Positions 22,189 through 31,217 of a stretch of 48,003 bases of DNA are shown here, in pieces. The stretch spans positions 1-48,003 of the forward strand of contig JAEUKI010000080.1 of the NCBI GenBank assembly GCA_016793325.1, read 5' to 3'. This DNA is from Myxococcales bacterium. GTDB taxonomy: Bacteria; Myxococcota_A; Polyangia; Polyangiales; Ga0077539. Position numbers and translations under genes: made by a program. The notes under the pieces are model-generated. The model had not been told where the DNA came from. It worked only from the letters and a program-made list of their open reading frames with translations, and did not search any database. Numbering within the stretch: position 1 is the first letter of the stretch; every line of letters starts with the position of its first letter.

Positions 22189-24110
22189 GACGGGGGCCCG
22201 CTGCGCGCAGAAGGCTCTGCGGCCTCGGGAGCGCTCGAACGAGCGACACCCGAGACACAAATGCGATACGCGGTGATCGCGCCGCCCGACCACTTCATCG
22301 GAAAGTGCACGGGCTCGACGGCGAGGGACTCTTCGGCGAGCACGCGCGCGGCCACAGGATCGCGGAGGATCGACTCGGTGAAGCTCACCTCGCCGGACTC
22401 GGCGATGGCCTGGAGCTTGGCGGCGAGGTTCACCGTCGCGCCGAAGTAGTCGATGTTGCTGTTGAGGTTGACCGCGAGGCAGGGGCCCGCGTGAATCGAG
22501 ATGCGCATCCGGAGCTTGCTGTCCGCGCGGGCTCCGTTGAAATGACGCTGCAGCTCGATCGCGGCGCGAATCGCTCCGCTCGGATCTCGAAAAGCGCACA
22601 TGACGGCGTCTCCGATGGTCTTTACGACGACGCCGTCGTGAAGTTTCACGACGTCATAGGTTTTCAAGAAGTGCCGTCGTACTTCGTAGAACGCCGCGCC
22701 GTCGCCGACCTGCTCGTAGAAGCGCGTCGAGCCCACGATGTCCGTGAACAAGATCGTCTGCTGTCCGATGTCGAGCTGCACGTCCGCGGCGATCGCCTCT
22801 TGAGGAAACACGTCGCGAAACTCTTGAAACCCGAAGAGCACATGAGGCCGAAGCGCGCCGCGATCGTCTTCGTGTTGCTCGAGCACGAACGTCATCGGGC
22901 GATCGGACGGATTGACGAACTCGACCGAGCCTCCAGCGAGGAGCGAGACCGTGCTCGACGGCGCGTCTCCGTTGTAGACGACCGCGTCGCTCGCGCCCGA
23001 GGGCTCGACTTCGAGCAGGACGTACATCTTCGATCCGCGGGTGCGAAGGCGATAGTGCCCCTCCGTGAGGGACACTGAAAGGAGCGCGCGCGCGGACGGC
23101 GGCAGCGTCTTTTGCACGAGGATGTGGGGCTTCTTCGCGGGCTCGGCCGCGCAGTAGAGGACCTTTTCGACCGGGCGAATCCCGGGGTGGAGCGCGAAGT
23201 TGACCTCGAGCGACTGGGTCTGCGTCGCGTCGAACTCGATTCCACACGGCTCGCAGTTGGCGTTCTTGGGGAGCTCGCCGAGGTGCGAGACCGTCTGCCG
23301 CGCGCCGCGGCAGTGAGGGCACACGGCGTCCCACGTGAGCGAGAACACTCCGTGTCGCGTGCCCAACAGAAACGCGACGATCACCTCGCGCTCCGAGCAG
23401 CCCCAGCGGCGCGCGAGGTCGCGCACGCGAATGCGTGTGAGCTCGTCGTCCGAGGAGTTGACGACGAACTGCTCGAGCTGCGTGACGAGCGCCTTGGAGA
23501 CGCCGTCCGCCTGGAGGTTCTTGCACGATTCGTAGAGTCGTCGTCGAGCGTCCGGCGAGAGCGTCGTCGGCGGCCCCGCGGGCGGCGGCGGCGTGTCGGA
23601 CTTCCACGCGGCGGCGAGCTGGTCGAAGACGCGCTGAAAGTCCGCGCCGATCGAGCGGAGGCCGTAGCGCAACACGAGCCACCCGAAGAACGAGCGCGGG
23701 ATTCCCCCGAAATACACGAGCACTTTGCACGCGCGCTCGCCCTCGTCCGCCACCATGAAGCGCGCGCGCAGCCGCTCGATGGGGCCCTTCGAATAGAGCC
23801 GCGTGTTCTGCATTCCGCGCTCGTACTCCCACTCCCAAGGGAGCTCCTCCCACTCCATCACGCCGCCGCCGCGCTCTTGGGAGCCGTAGAGCTTTCCGTC
23901 GCGCTCGACGAAGCGCATCGGCGGCAAGCCCAAGCGGTGATTGAACTCGGACGTGTCGCTCAAGTGCGGCCAGAGCGCGCGTTTGGGCATCGCGACCGAG
24001 AGCGTCCAGAAGTGCTCGACGGGCTTTCGCTCGCGCACCCACTCGTCGGGCCACGGGTATTCTCTCAGGAGTTCGTCGAGCGAGGCCGGCAGCGCGAGGT
24101 CCGTGGACAC
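22185..24110 (-). CDS. Class III adenylate/guanylate cyclase with SRPBCC and zinc-ribbon-like parts
   Basis: 641 residues from a GTG at 24110 (VSTDLALPAS). Residues ~30-165 look like an SRPBCC/START-type ligand-binding fold (VEHFWTLSVAMPKRALWPHLSDTSEFNHRLGLPP in short pieces, and VLVYFGGIPRSFFGWLV). Residues 260-295 hold CPHC and CEPC (Cys264, 267, 286, 289), a zinc ribbon, within a region that resembles DUF5939. The cyclase domain starts at ~450: metal Asp457 (LFTDIVGST) and Asp501 (KTIGDAVMCAF), specificity Lys497 and Asp554, Asn561 (VNLAAKLQ). The transition-state Arg is Lys565 here. Residues read as an adenylate cyclase. It makes a cyclic nucleotide in the cytoplasm in response to a bound ligand, presumably lipid-like, given the SRPBCC domain and the coupled PlsC gene. 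Confidence 0.92.
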   Translation of the reverse strand: MSTDLALPASLDELLREYPWPDEWVRERKPVEHFWTLSVAMPKRALWPHLSDTSEFNHRLGLPPMRFVERDGKLYGSQERGGGVMEWEELPWEWEYERGMQNTRLYSKGPIERLRARFMVADEGERACKVLVYFGGIPRSFFGWLVLRYGLRSIGADFQRVFDQLAAAWKSDTPPPPAGPPTTLSPDARRRLYESCKNLQADGVSKALVTQLEQFVVNSSDDELTRIRVRDLARRWGCSEREVIVAFLLGTRHGVFSLTWDAVCPHCRGARQTVSHLGELPKNANCEPCGIEFDATQTQSLEVNFALHPGIRPVEKVLYCAAEPAKKPHILVQKTLPPSARALLSVSLTEGHYRLRTRGSKMYVLLEVEPSGASDAVVYNGDAPSSTVSLLAGGSVEFVNPSDRPMTFVLEQHEDDRGALRPHVLFGFQEFRDVFPQEAIAADVQLDIGQQTILFTDIVGSTRFYEQVGDGAAFYEVRRHFLKTYDVVKLHDGVVVKTIGDAVMCAFRDPSGAIRAAIELQRHFNGARADSKLRMRISIHAGPCLAVNLNSNIDYFGATVNLAAKLQAIAESGEVSFTESILRDPVAARVLAEESLAVEPVHFPMKWSGGAITAYRICVSGVARSSAPEAAEPSARSGPPS

Positions 24111-24201
24111 GACGTCGATGGTGCCAGCGCTCGGACACGGACGCGAGCGAAGGAGCGCCGCGGCACTGCCACGAGGGCGTATCTTCGCGATCGCTACGAC
24201 G
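24111..24201. promoter_or_regulatory. Divergent intergenic region (cyclase / SNF2)
   Basis: A 91-base gap between the GTG of the cyclase (minus) and the ATG of the helicase (plus). Both promoters must lie here or inside the neighbours. No clear palindrome or -10/-35 sequence stands out. If the cyclase start were upstream of 24110, it would overlap the helicase start, which argues for the GTG chosen. Confidence 0.35.
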
Positions 24202-27200
24202 ATGACTGAGCACGGATTTTCCGACGAGCTTCGCGCGCGGGTTCGAACGCGCTTCGATTCGCTTCGCGCCGAGATCGGGCACCACACGTCGAGCGCGTTC
24301 GGGTCGTGGGTGATCGGCATAGTGCGCGAGCATCGCGTGCTCTACGTCGAGCCGCCGACGTTCACGCACGACGCGACGCTGAGCGTCAACGCGCGGCTGC
24401 GCGGACCGCGCGACGCGCACGGGTACGCGTCGACGATTCGGCTGACACCCGCGAGCTTCACGTGGGACTGCACGTGCCCTTCGAGCCGGTACTCGCCGTG
24501 CGTTCACATGGCCGCGCTGTCGTTCGACACGGCGTTTTGCAGGTCATTTCGCGACATCGCGATCGACGGCAAAGAGGTCGAGCTCATGGCGCTCAACACG
24601 GACGCGACGGGCACGCGCCGCGCCGTGATCGCCGAGCTCGACGAAGAAGCGGAGTTCGCCCGGTGGTTCAGCGGAGGAAAGACCCCCGTCGACGCGCCGA
24701 TCATCGCGTCGGTGGACTTCGACGAGGCCTACGCGGACGGCGAGCACATCCTCCTGCTCTCGCTTCGAAAGCAGGGAGAAAAAGCGCGAATCGACCCGCG
24801 CGAGCTGCCGAATCTGCGCCTGCGCGAGCCGTTCGAAGGGCTCGTCGCGCTCGCCGATCCGCACAAGGGGACGCGAAAGTCCCTCGCGTTCACGGGCGCC
24901 ACCGGGGCCATCGTGTTGCACGCGCTCCGAGAGCACCCGCTCGAGCTCACCAAAGGAGGACAGCCGCTCGTGCACGACGAGCGCGTCGCGCAGCTCGCGC
25001 TCGCGATCAACGAGAACGTCACGACGTCGACGATCGAGTTCGACGCGCAAAACCGCGTTCGTCCGGCGCGCACGGTGCGGGGCGTCACGCTCATGTGGCG
25101 CTGCGAGGACGGGGCGCTGTTGCCGTCGACGCAGAAGAATCAGTGGTATTTTCCAGGGCCCAACGCGGTGATGGTGGACGTCGGTCGACGGAGGATCTAC
25201 CGCGCTCCCGGCGTGGATGCTGGGCTCGTCCTTCGGAGTCGACGGCTCGCGCCGCTCGAGGTTCCGACGACGCCCGACAAGCTCGAGCGGTTCTACGGGA
25301 GGCTCCGACGCTTCGGGCGCGACGTAGGGCTCGCGCCTCCGTCGCGACAGCAGCTCGGCCTCGAGGGCGCCGAGCGACCCGAGCTCACGCTGCGCATCGA
25401 GGGAAGTCCCCTCGACATTCGCGCGACGCTCCACGGGCGATACAGCGTGGGCGAGTTTTCGCTCGGGCCCGATGAGCCCCTGTCGCCCGACAGCGTTCGA
25501 GACCTCGACGTCGAGCGCGCAGCGTTCGACCGCGTCCGCGAAGGCCCCTTGCGTTGGAGCGCCGAGGCCGAGCGGTTCGTCGCCGCCGACGACGACGCCG
25601 CTCGCGTGTGGTGCGAGCAAGTGCCCGCGCTGCGCGCCGGCGGAGAGCCGTCGATTCGCGTGAGCATCGCCGAGGGGCTCGAGGGGGCGCTCGTGCGACG
25701 GTCTGTGAAATCACGGGCCAAAGTGTCGTTCAACCAAGACTGGTTCGAGCTCGACGCGCGGTTCTCCGCGGACGACGTCTCGATCGACCGCGCGATGATC
25801 CGCGCTGCGCTCGCCGCGCGTCGACGGTGGATCGCGCTCGACGACGGAACGCTCGCGGAGATCACCGACGTCGTGCGAGACGCGGGCGCCGAGCTGCTCG
25901 AGCTGCTCGACGACAAGGGCCCGAAGAAGCTCTCGCGCTTCGCGCTCGGGCGGGTCGATCGGCTCGCGGACGGCGCGGACGTCACGCTCGACGAGGCCGC
26001 GTCGCGCGTTCGAGAGCGATTGCGCGCGGTCACCGTCGCGCCGACGCCCCGCGTCGCGCCGGGGCTGCGATGCACGCTTCGGCCGTACCAAGAAGCAGGC
26101 CTCGCGTGGCTTCAGTTTCTCGACGAGCTCGGCGTCGGAGGCGTCCTCGCGGACGACATGGGCTTGGGCAAGACCGTCACGACGCTCGCGTACTTGAGCG
26201 AGCGAAAAGCCCGCGAAGGCGCGAAGCCGACGCTCGTCGTCGCGCCCTCGTCCGTGCTCGGAAACTGGGTTCGCGAGTGCGAACGCTTCGCGCCAGACCT
26301 TCGCGCGGCGGTGATGCACGGCGCGCAGCGCGGAGAGATCCTCGCGCGCGCCTCGGAGTGGGACGTCCTCGTGACGAGCTACGCGCTCTTGCGCAGCGAC
26401 GCGAGCGCGCTCGGATCCGTTGATTTTCGCGCGGTGATCTTCGACGAAGCGCAGTTTCTCAAGAACGCCGCGAGCGTCACCGCCGAGAGCGCCCGCGCGC
26501 TGCGCGCCGGGACGCGCCTGGCCCTCACAGGGACGCCCGTCGAGAATCACCTCGGAGAGCTCTGGGCCATCCTCGACCTCGTCAACCCGTCGATGCTCGG
26601 GACCGCGCGGGATTTCGAACAGCGCTACGCGAAGCCCATCGCGAGCCGCGACGAGGTGTCCACCGCGCGCCTGCGGACCATCACGAGGCCCTTCGTGCTT
26701 CGTCGCACCAAGCGCGAAGTGCTGCGAGAGCTTCCGGAGAAAGAAGAGATCACGCGGGTCGTTCCCATGACCGCGAAGCAGCGCGCGCTCTACGACGGGA
26801 TGGCCGCGCTCTTGCGCGAGGACATCGAGCGAGACGTCCGCGCCAAGGGCGTCGGCGCGAGCGCGCTCAACGTGTTGACGGCGCTCTTGCGGCTGCGACA
26901 AGTCGCGTGCGACCCGATGCTCGTGGACACAGCCCACGAGAACGCGAGCGGAAAGCGCGAGGCGTTCATGGAGCTCGCGCGGGACCTCGCGCGCGAGGGT
27001 CGACGCGCGCTTGTGTTTTCTCAGTTCGTTTCGCTCTTGAGCCTGTGGCGCGAGTCGCTCGATCGCGAGGGCATTCGCTACGTGTACCTCGACGGCGCGA
27101 CGACCGACCGCGACCGGCGCGTGCGCGATTTTCAAGAGGGAGACGCGCCGCTGTTCTTGATTTCGCTGAAGGCTGGCGGCACCGGGCTCAACCTCACGGC

Positions 27201-27555
27201 GGCGGACACCGTGATCCACCTCGATCCCTGGTGGAATCCCGCGGTCGAAGAGCAAGCCACGGATCGCGCGCACCGCATGGGCCAGACGCGCAAGGTCACG
27301 GTGTACCGACTCGTGAGCGAAGGCTCCGTCGAAGAGAAGATCCAGAAGCTCAAGGCGCACAAGAAAGAGCTCGCGGACGCCGTCGTTCGCGAGCAGACCG
27401 GCGCGCTCGCAGGGCTCAGCGAAGAGGACGTTCGGATGCTGCTCGGCGAGGCGGACGGCGCCGCGATCGACGTGGATCCCCCCGCGGACGAAGCGGCCTC
27501 GGCCCCTGCGGCGGCGAGCAAGCCCGCCCGCGCGAAGCGCGCTGCGAAGAAGTGA
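24202..27555 (+). CDS. SWIM zinc-finger SNF2-family helicase
   Basis: 1117 residues. The SWIM zinc finger is near the start: CTCPSSRYSPCVH (Cys90, Cys92, Cys100, His102). A long middle part (about 110-620) is unlike any domain I know by eye. The SNF2 ATPase follows: RPYQEAGLAWLQFLDE, Walker A DDMGLGKT at about 650, DEAQ in IFDEAQFLKN near 750, then GTPVENHLGELWAILD. The helicase C half has LVFSQFVSL, DGATTDRD, LKAGGTGLNL, and the arginine-rich ATDRAHRMGQTRKV near 1020. The C-terminus is Ala/Lys-rich (PAAASKPARAKRAAKK). It is a bacterial DEAD-like SWI2/SNF2 translocase, likely remodelling nucleoprotein or RNA polymerase complexes. It is transcribed away from the cyclase gene. Confidence 0.95.
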   Translation: MTEHGFSDELRARVRTRFDSLRAEIGHHTSSAFGSWVIGIVREHRVLYVEPPTFTHDATLSVNARLRGPRDAHGYASTIRLTPASFTWDCTCPSSRYSPCVHMAALSFDTAFCRSFRDIAIDGKEVELMALNTDATGTRRAVIAELDEEAEFARWFSGGKTPVDAPIIASVDFDEAYADGEHILLLSLRKQGEKARIDPRELPNLRLREPFEGLVALADPHKGTRKSLAFTGATGAIVLHALREHPLELTKGGQPLVHDERVAQLALAINENVTTSTIEFDAQNRVRPARTVRGVTLMWRCEDGALLPSTQKNQWYFPGPNAVMVDVGRRRIYRAPGVDAGLVLRSRRLAPLEVPTTPDKLERFYGRLRRFGRDVGLAPPSRQQLGLEGAERPELTLRIEGSPLDIRATLHGRYSVGEFSLGPDEPLSPDSVRDLDVERAAFDRVREGPLRWSAEAERFVAADDDAARVWCEQVPALRAGGEPSIRVSIAEGLEGALVRRSVKSRAKVSFNQDWFELDARFSADDVSIDRAMIRAALAARRRWIALDDGTLAEITDVVRDAGAELLELLDDKGPKKLSRFALGRVDRLADGADVTLDEAASRVRERLRAVTVAPTPRVAPGLRCTLRPYQEAGLAWLQFLDELGVGGVLADDMGLGKTVTTLAYLSERKAREGAKPTLVVAPSSVLGNWVRECERFAPDLRAAVMHGAQRGEILARASEWDVLVTSYALLRSDASALGSVDFRAVIFDEAQFLKNAASVTAESARALRAGTRLALTGTPVENHLGELWAILDLVNPSMLGTARDFEQRYAKPIASRDEVSTARLRTITRPFVLRRTKREVLRELPEKEEITRVVPMTAKQRALYDGMAALLREDIERDVRAKGVGASALNVLTALLRLRQVACDPMLVDTAHENASGKREAFMELARDLAREGRRALVFSQFVSLLSLWRESLDREGIRYVYLDGATTDRDRRVRDFQEGDAPLFLISLKAGGTGLNLTAADTVIHLDPWWNPAVEEQATDRAHRMGQTRKVTVYRLVSEGSVEEKIQKLKAHKKELADAVVREQTGALAGLSEEDVRMLLGEADGAAIDVDPPADEAASAPAAASKPARAKRAAKK

Positions 27556-27576
27556 AGGTCCGTCCGCGCGCAGCGA

Positions 27577-28590
27577 TCAGCGCGGAGGCAGGCTGTTGAA
27601 GAAGTTCCAGAACGCGGGGCCCGCGAGCGAGTCTTGTCGCGAGTGGTCTTGTCCGCTCGTCTGGCACCACACCACGGGCAGCCCCGCCATGCAGCCCGCG
27701 TACGACTCGCACGGCATGGGCATCACTGGCGTGCGGGCGGCCATCGCGTTGCAGCCGTTGCGCATCACGTGATTGTCCCGCGCGCGAATGCTCTCGGACA
27801 CGTTGACGGTCATGTCGTTTGTGTCGTGAATGAGCAGCGCCGCGACGTTGCCCGTGCACATCGAGCCGCTCTGACCGCCGGCGATCGACGCGACGCCGCG
27901 AAAGAGCGCGCCGCGAATGCACGCGAGCCTGTGCGTCATGAACGCGCCGCTGCTGTAGCCGCTCGCGAATCGCCGCGACGTGTCGACGCAGAACGTCCGC
28001 TCCGCGTCGGCGATCATCGCGTCGATGTACGGGATGTCTGGCCCCGCCGTCGCGTTGTCCCAGCAGTTGGCCGCAGCGCGACCGCGCACGATGATGGCGT
28101 TGGCTCCGCTCGCGTTGTGCACGGGAGGGTTGTTGTCCTGGCGTGCGGCGGCTGTGCTGCAGCCGTGAAATTGGTACACGATCGGATACGCGCGGTTCGG
28201 GTCGTAGCCCGTGGGCAAGCGCACGTAGTAGTCGCGCATGGACATTCCCACGGCGATCGAGCGCGCGACGAACGCGTTGAGCGCGATCGAGCTCGCGCGG
28301 CCGCAGCCCGCAGAGCGACCGGCGCCGCCGCTGTCGCCCATCGTGGGCGCGTCCGTTGTCTGGACGTCTCGCGCGACGCCGCTGTCCGTTGGCTCGGTGA
28401 CGTCGACCGCGTTCATCACGTCCATCACCGAGGCGTCTTGCACAGAGGCGCTGTCCTCGATTGTTCCGCGGACGTCTGCAGCGACGCCGCTGTCACCGCC
28501 GTCGTTCGACGTCACGGGCATCGGCGCGCACGCGACGATCGATCCTGTAGCGAGCACGAGACACAGCGGGCGCACGGCGAAATGCAGCAT
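27577..28590 (-). CDS. PHB-depolymerase/feruloyl-esterase-like lipoprotein
   Basis: 337 residues, ATG at 28590. Signal MLHFAVRPLCLVLATG with lipobox SIVAC (Cys21), then a D/S/V/A linker (DSGVAADVRGTIEDS and DVMNAVDVTEPTDSG) to ~90. The catalytic domain is of the LpqC/PHB depolymerase type: YYVRLPTGYDPNRAYPIVYQFHGC, GYSSG with Ser213, LLIHDTND with Asp256 or Asp259, and SGQDHSRQD with His316. It probably cleaves ester bonds in short-chain polyesters or feruloylated plant polysaccharides outside the cell. Many Cys suggest disulfides. It is convergent with the helicase gene; 21 bases separate them. Confidence 0.9.
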   Translation of the reverse strand: MLHFAVRPLCLVLATGSIVACAPMPVTSNDGGDSGVAADVRGTIEDSASVQDASVMDVMNAVDVTEPTDSGVARDVQTTDAPTMGDSGGAGRSAGCGRASSIALNAFVARSIAVGMSMRDYYVRLPTGYDPNRAYPIVYQFHGCSTAAARQDNNPPVHNASGANAIIVRGRAAANCWDNATAGPDIPYIDAMIADAERTFCVDTSRRFASGYSSGAFMTHRLACIRGALFRGVASIAGGQSGSMCTGNVAALLIHDTNDMTVNVSESIRARDNHVMRNGCNAMAARTPVMPMPCESYAGCMAGLPVVWCQTSGQDHSRQDSLAGPAFWNFFNSLPPR

Positions 28591-28624
28591 GAGAAATTCG
28601 TATCATGTTCGCCGCAGGTCCCGC

Positions 28625-29614
28625 TCAGTCCGCGCAACGATACGACGCGATACGGGCGAGGTTCGCCGCGCGCGGGGGCTCGTTGCGCGCGCCGACGGGG
28701 ATGAAGCTTCGGCAGCCGAAATTCCAGCGATAGTCCGAGCAGCGACCGACCGAGACGACCGTCGCAGGGCGCTCGAGCGAGCAGCTCATCGCGCACACGA
28801 GTCCCGCGCCGCGCGCGCGGTGGCCCGATCCGCGTGTCGCCCCGCGGCACTGGCATCCCTCGGGACACGTGCACTGCGCTGGCACCGCAGGGGTCACCAC
28901 ACGCACGCCCGTCGGAACGCAGAGCCCCTCGCAGTCCGCTCCGTCTTCGCACACCCGCCCCGCGTCGCTCGCGCGGCAATTGCAGCCTTCGCGTTGGTGT
29001 ATGCCCCACGCCCCCCAACGGCCTCGGCACTGCCGACACGCCTCGATCGCCGCCTCGCGTCGGCGGTTGCGGACGGTGCTCGAGAGCGTTCCATGCGCGA
29101 TCGGAGCGAGCTGTTGGTCCACCACGGACGCTTCGAGACCGATCGGACCCGTGAAGGTCCCCACCGAGCGATAGGTCGTGCCGAGCGAAGTGCCGGGCTC
29201 GATCCACCGAGGCTCGAAGGTCAACGTCGGCCCGCCGAGCCTGTAGCGCACGCGAAGCTCGCGGAGAGCTACGCGCGACCGAGTGCAATTTTCCACGCGA
29301 ACATCGATCGCGAGGTCACACGACCGCCAGTCGTCCGAACACTCGAGGTCGATCTCGGGCAGCGTCGTCACCAACACACGCCCGTCGCCCGGGACGCAGC
29401 CGACCACACGTACGCTGCGCCCTGCTTCGGCGCTCACGCCCGCGTCGACGGAGGCGTCGACGACGGACGCGTCCATCGCATGCGTTGCGCCCGCGTCCGA
29501 TTGCGCGTGGGTGGGTGAGCTGCTCGCGAGGAGCGCGATCGAGAGCGACGCGCTGAGCGCGAAGCGGCTGCCGTTCGTGGCCACGATGCGCCGTCGGACA
29601 ATCGACGGTGGCAA
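28625..29614 (-). CDS. Secreted Cys-rich protein of unknown function
   Basis: 329 residues from a TTG at 29614, or 319 from the GTG at 29584 (VATNGSRF); the start is uncertain. A signal peptide (ALSASLSIALLASSSPTHAQ) ends at THA, so the protein is exported, but without a lipobox. A D/A/V linker (DASVVDASVDAGVSAEAG) follows. The middle has a beta-sandwich look (VALRELRVRYRLGGPTLTF, GTTYRSVGTFTGPIGLEAS). The C-terminal third is rich in Cys: CRQCRGRW, CNCRASDAG, CEDGADCEGLC, CTCPEGCQCRG, ending CSDYRWNFGCRSF. The pattern recalls secreted Cys-rich domains with knots. I do not recognise a family. It precedes the esterase gene on the same strand by 34 bases, so the two may be co-transcribed. Confidence 0.8.
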   Translation of the reverse strand: MPPSIVRRRIVATNGSRFALSASLSIALLASSSPTHAQSDAGATHAMDASVVDASVDAGVSAEAGRSVRVVGCVPGDGRVLVTTLPEIDLECSDDWRSCDLAIDVRVENCTRSRVALRELRVRYRLGGPTLTFEPRWIEPGTSLGTTYRSVGTFTGPIGLEASVVDQQLAPIAHGTLSSTVRNRRREAAIEACRQCRGRWGAWGIHQREGCNCRASDAGRVCEDGADCEGLCVPTGVRVVTPAVPAQCTCPEGCQCRGATRGSGHRARGAGLVCAMSCSLERPATVVSVGRCSDYRWNFGCRSFIPVGARNEPPRAANLARIASYRCAD

Positions 29615-29635
29615 ACGTTCCCATCGCGCGCAGAG

Positions 29636-30205
29636 CTACCCCGTGGCCGCAGTGGTGGCGCGGTATTCGCGCGCGAGAAGACCGTAGAGAACCAGGTCCT
29701 CTGCGACGCCGTCTTTGATGTACCGCTCCCTTTGGACCCCTTCTCGAACGAAGCCGAGGCGCGCGGCGAGCCGATGCGATGCAGCGTTTTCTGCGATCAC
29801 GCCAGCTTCGATCCGGCGCGCTCCCATGGGCCCGAACGCGTACGCCAAGAACGCCCTCACCGCGTCGGCGGCGAGCCCCTTGCCCCAGTGCTCGCGGCCG
29901 AGGACCCAGCCCACTTCGGCGAGGCCGCTCTCGACGAGAAAGCGAAACGCGACGAGCGTTCCGACGGCGCGGGACGTGGAGCGATCGCACACCACGAGCT
30001 GAATCGCGTCTCGGGCCATCGCGAGGCGCGTCATCCGCGAGTACCAGGCCTCGGCGTCGGAGCGATCGTTCCACGGACGAAACGGGAGGTAGCGACAGAC
30101 TTGTTCGTCGCGATGCACGAGCAAGAGATCATCGAGGTGCTCTTCGGACACAGGGACGAGATCGACGAGCCTTCCCTCGATGCGCGACGGGGTATCGGTC
30201 TTCAC
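29636..30205 (-). CDS. GNAT-family N-acetyltransferase (RimJ/RimL type)
   Basis: 189 residues from a GTG at 30205. It shows the RimJ/RimL pattern: RLVDLVPVSEEHLDDLL at the start, EVGWVLGREHWGKGLAADAVRAFLAYAF with the acetyl-CoA loop (REHWGKGLA, Q/RxxGxG/A-like), RRIEAGVIAENAASHRLAARLGFVREG. It would transfer acetyl from acetyl-CoA to an amino group, such as ribosomal-protein N-termini or small molecules. The acceptor is not readable. No signal. It lies 61 bases downstream of the GH130 gene and directly before the secreted Cys-rich gene, but the three have no obvious functional tie. Confidence 0.9.
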   Translation of the reverse strand: MKTDTPSRIEGRLVDLVPVSEEHLDDLLLVHRDEQVCRYLPFRPWNDRSDAEAWYSRMTRLAMARDAIQLVVCDRSTSRAVGTLVAFRFLVESGLAEVGWVLGREHWGKGLAADAVRAFLAYAFGPMGARRIEAGVIAENAASHRLAARLGFVREGVQRERYIKDGVAEDLVLYGLLAREYRATTAATG

Positions 30206-30266
30206 AGCGATCGCGAGCGTCGCACAGGCGCCCGTCGCTTGCGGCCGCTCATCGCGGTGCGAGGCG

Positions 30267-31217
30267 TCAAGCAGGCGCTCTGCCGTGTTCGTCGAGCCAC
30301 GCGAGCATGGCGCTCAGGCTCGCCGTCGCGAGCGCGATGCACGTATCCGACGCCCCGTAATAGAGCCGCACGGTGTCGCCGTCGTCCTCGATCACATACC
30401 CGCAAGGAAACACCACGTACCCTACGTCTCCTTCGCGCTCGTACTGCGCCTCGGGGCCGAACATCCAAGGGTCCCCGCGGAGCAAGCACTTCGTCGGCTG
30501 CTCGAGGTCGAGCAACGCGAGCCCCAAGCGATACAAGCTGCCCGCGGCGGTGTGACGCACGCCGTGATAGATCATGAGCCACCCGCGGGGGGTCTCGATG
30601 AGCGGCGGCGAGAGCCCCACTTTGTTCGCGTCCCACCAGGCGCCCTTGCGCGCGAGGAGCACGAGCTTGTGCCCTCCCCAGTTGCGAAGGTCCGGTGAAA
30701 ACGACATCCAGATGTGCGCGCCCGACTCGTGCATCGGCCGATGCACCAGCGCGAAGTGGCCATCGACTCGACGAGGCAGCATCGCGGCGTCTTTGTCGTC
30801 GGGTTGCATCACGAGACCGAGCCGCTCGAACGTTCGAAAGTCTTCGGTCAACGCGAGCGCGACGCCGGGGCCCGCTTTGCTGAACGCGGTGTACGCGACG
30901 GCGTAGCGGCCGAGCTCGGGCATCCAAGTGATCCTCGGATCTTCGATGCCCCAGAGCTCTTCGGTGTACTCGCCCGGCATCGGCGAGAGCGTCGGAGTGT
31001 CGTCGATCTGCCAGCCGTCGATGCCGTTGCGCGAACGTGCGGCGCAGAGGTGCGAGTGCCCACGAAAGTCCTCGACGCGACACAAAAGCAGCGTCGTGTG
31101 GTCCTTCAGCCGAACCGCGCCGGGATTGAACACGGTGTGGACCGGATAGGGCCAGTCGGACGCAGACAAGATCGGGTTGTTCGGATGGCGAACCAAGAGC
31201 GACGTCGGGCCGCTCAC
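30267..31217 (-). CDS. Glycoside hydrolase family 130-like enzyme
   Basis: 316 residues from the GTG at 31217; start fixed by the GTGA overlap with the upstream glycosyltransferase stop. The sequence has the features of the GH130 five-bladed propeller: LLVRHPNNPILSASDWPYPVHTVFNPGAVRL, LLLCRVEDFRGHSHLCAARS, GIEDPRITWMPELGRYAVAYTAFS, LVLLARKGAWWDANKVGLSPPLIET, GWLMIYHGVRHTAAG (quoted in parts), and VVFPCGYVIEDDGDTVRLYYGASDTCIALA. GH130 enzymes are beta-1,2- or beta-1,4-mannoside phosphorylases or hydrolases; the EDPR and HGV pattern is present, which fits a phosphorylase/hydrolase of mannose-containing oligosaccharides. The coupling to a glycosyltransferase suggests synthesis and recycling of one mannose-containing glycan. 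Confidence 0.93.
   Translation of the reverse strand: MSGPTSLLVRHPNNPILSASDWPYPVHTVFNPGAVRLKDHTTLLLCRVEDFRGHSHLCAARSRNGIDGWQIDDTPTLSPMPGEYTEELWGIEDPRITWMPELGRYAVAYTAFSKAGPGVALALTEDFRTFERLGLVMQPDDKDAAMLPRRVDGHFALVHRPMHESGAHIWMSFSPDLRNWGGHKLVLLARKGAWWDANKVGLSPPLIETPRGWLMIYHGVRHTAAGSLYRLGLALLDLEQPTKCLLRGDPWMFGPEAQYEREGDVGYVVFPCGYVIEDDGDTVRLYYGASDTCIALATASLSAMLAWLDEHGRAPA

Noticed and set aside
22189..22599. Longer N-terminus for the PlsC-like protein
   Set aside because: The extension overlaps the cyclase coding region in another frame; the GTGA overlap at 22185-22188 gives a consistent start.
24111..24320. Longer N-terminus for the cyclase, starting at 24320
   Set aside because: It would overlap the divergent helicase start by over 100 bases and the extra residues are Arg/Ser-rich without structure.
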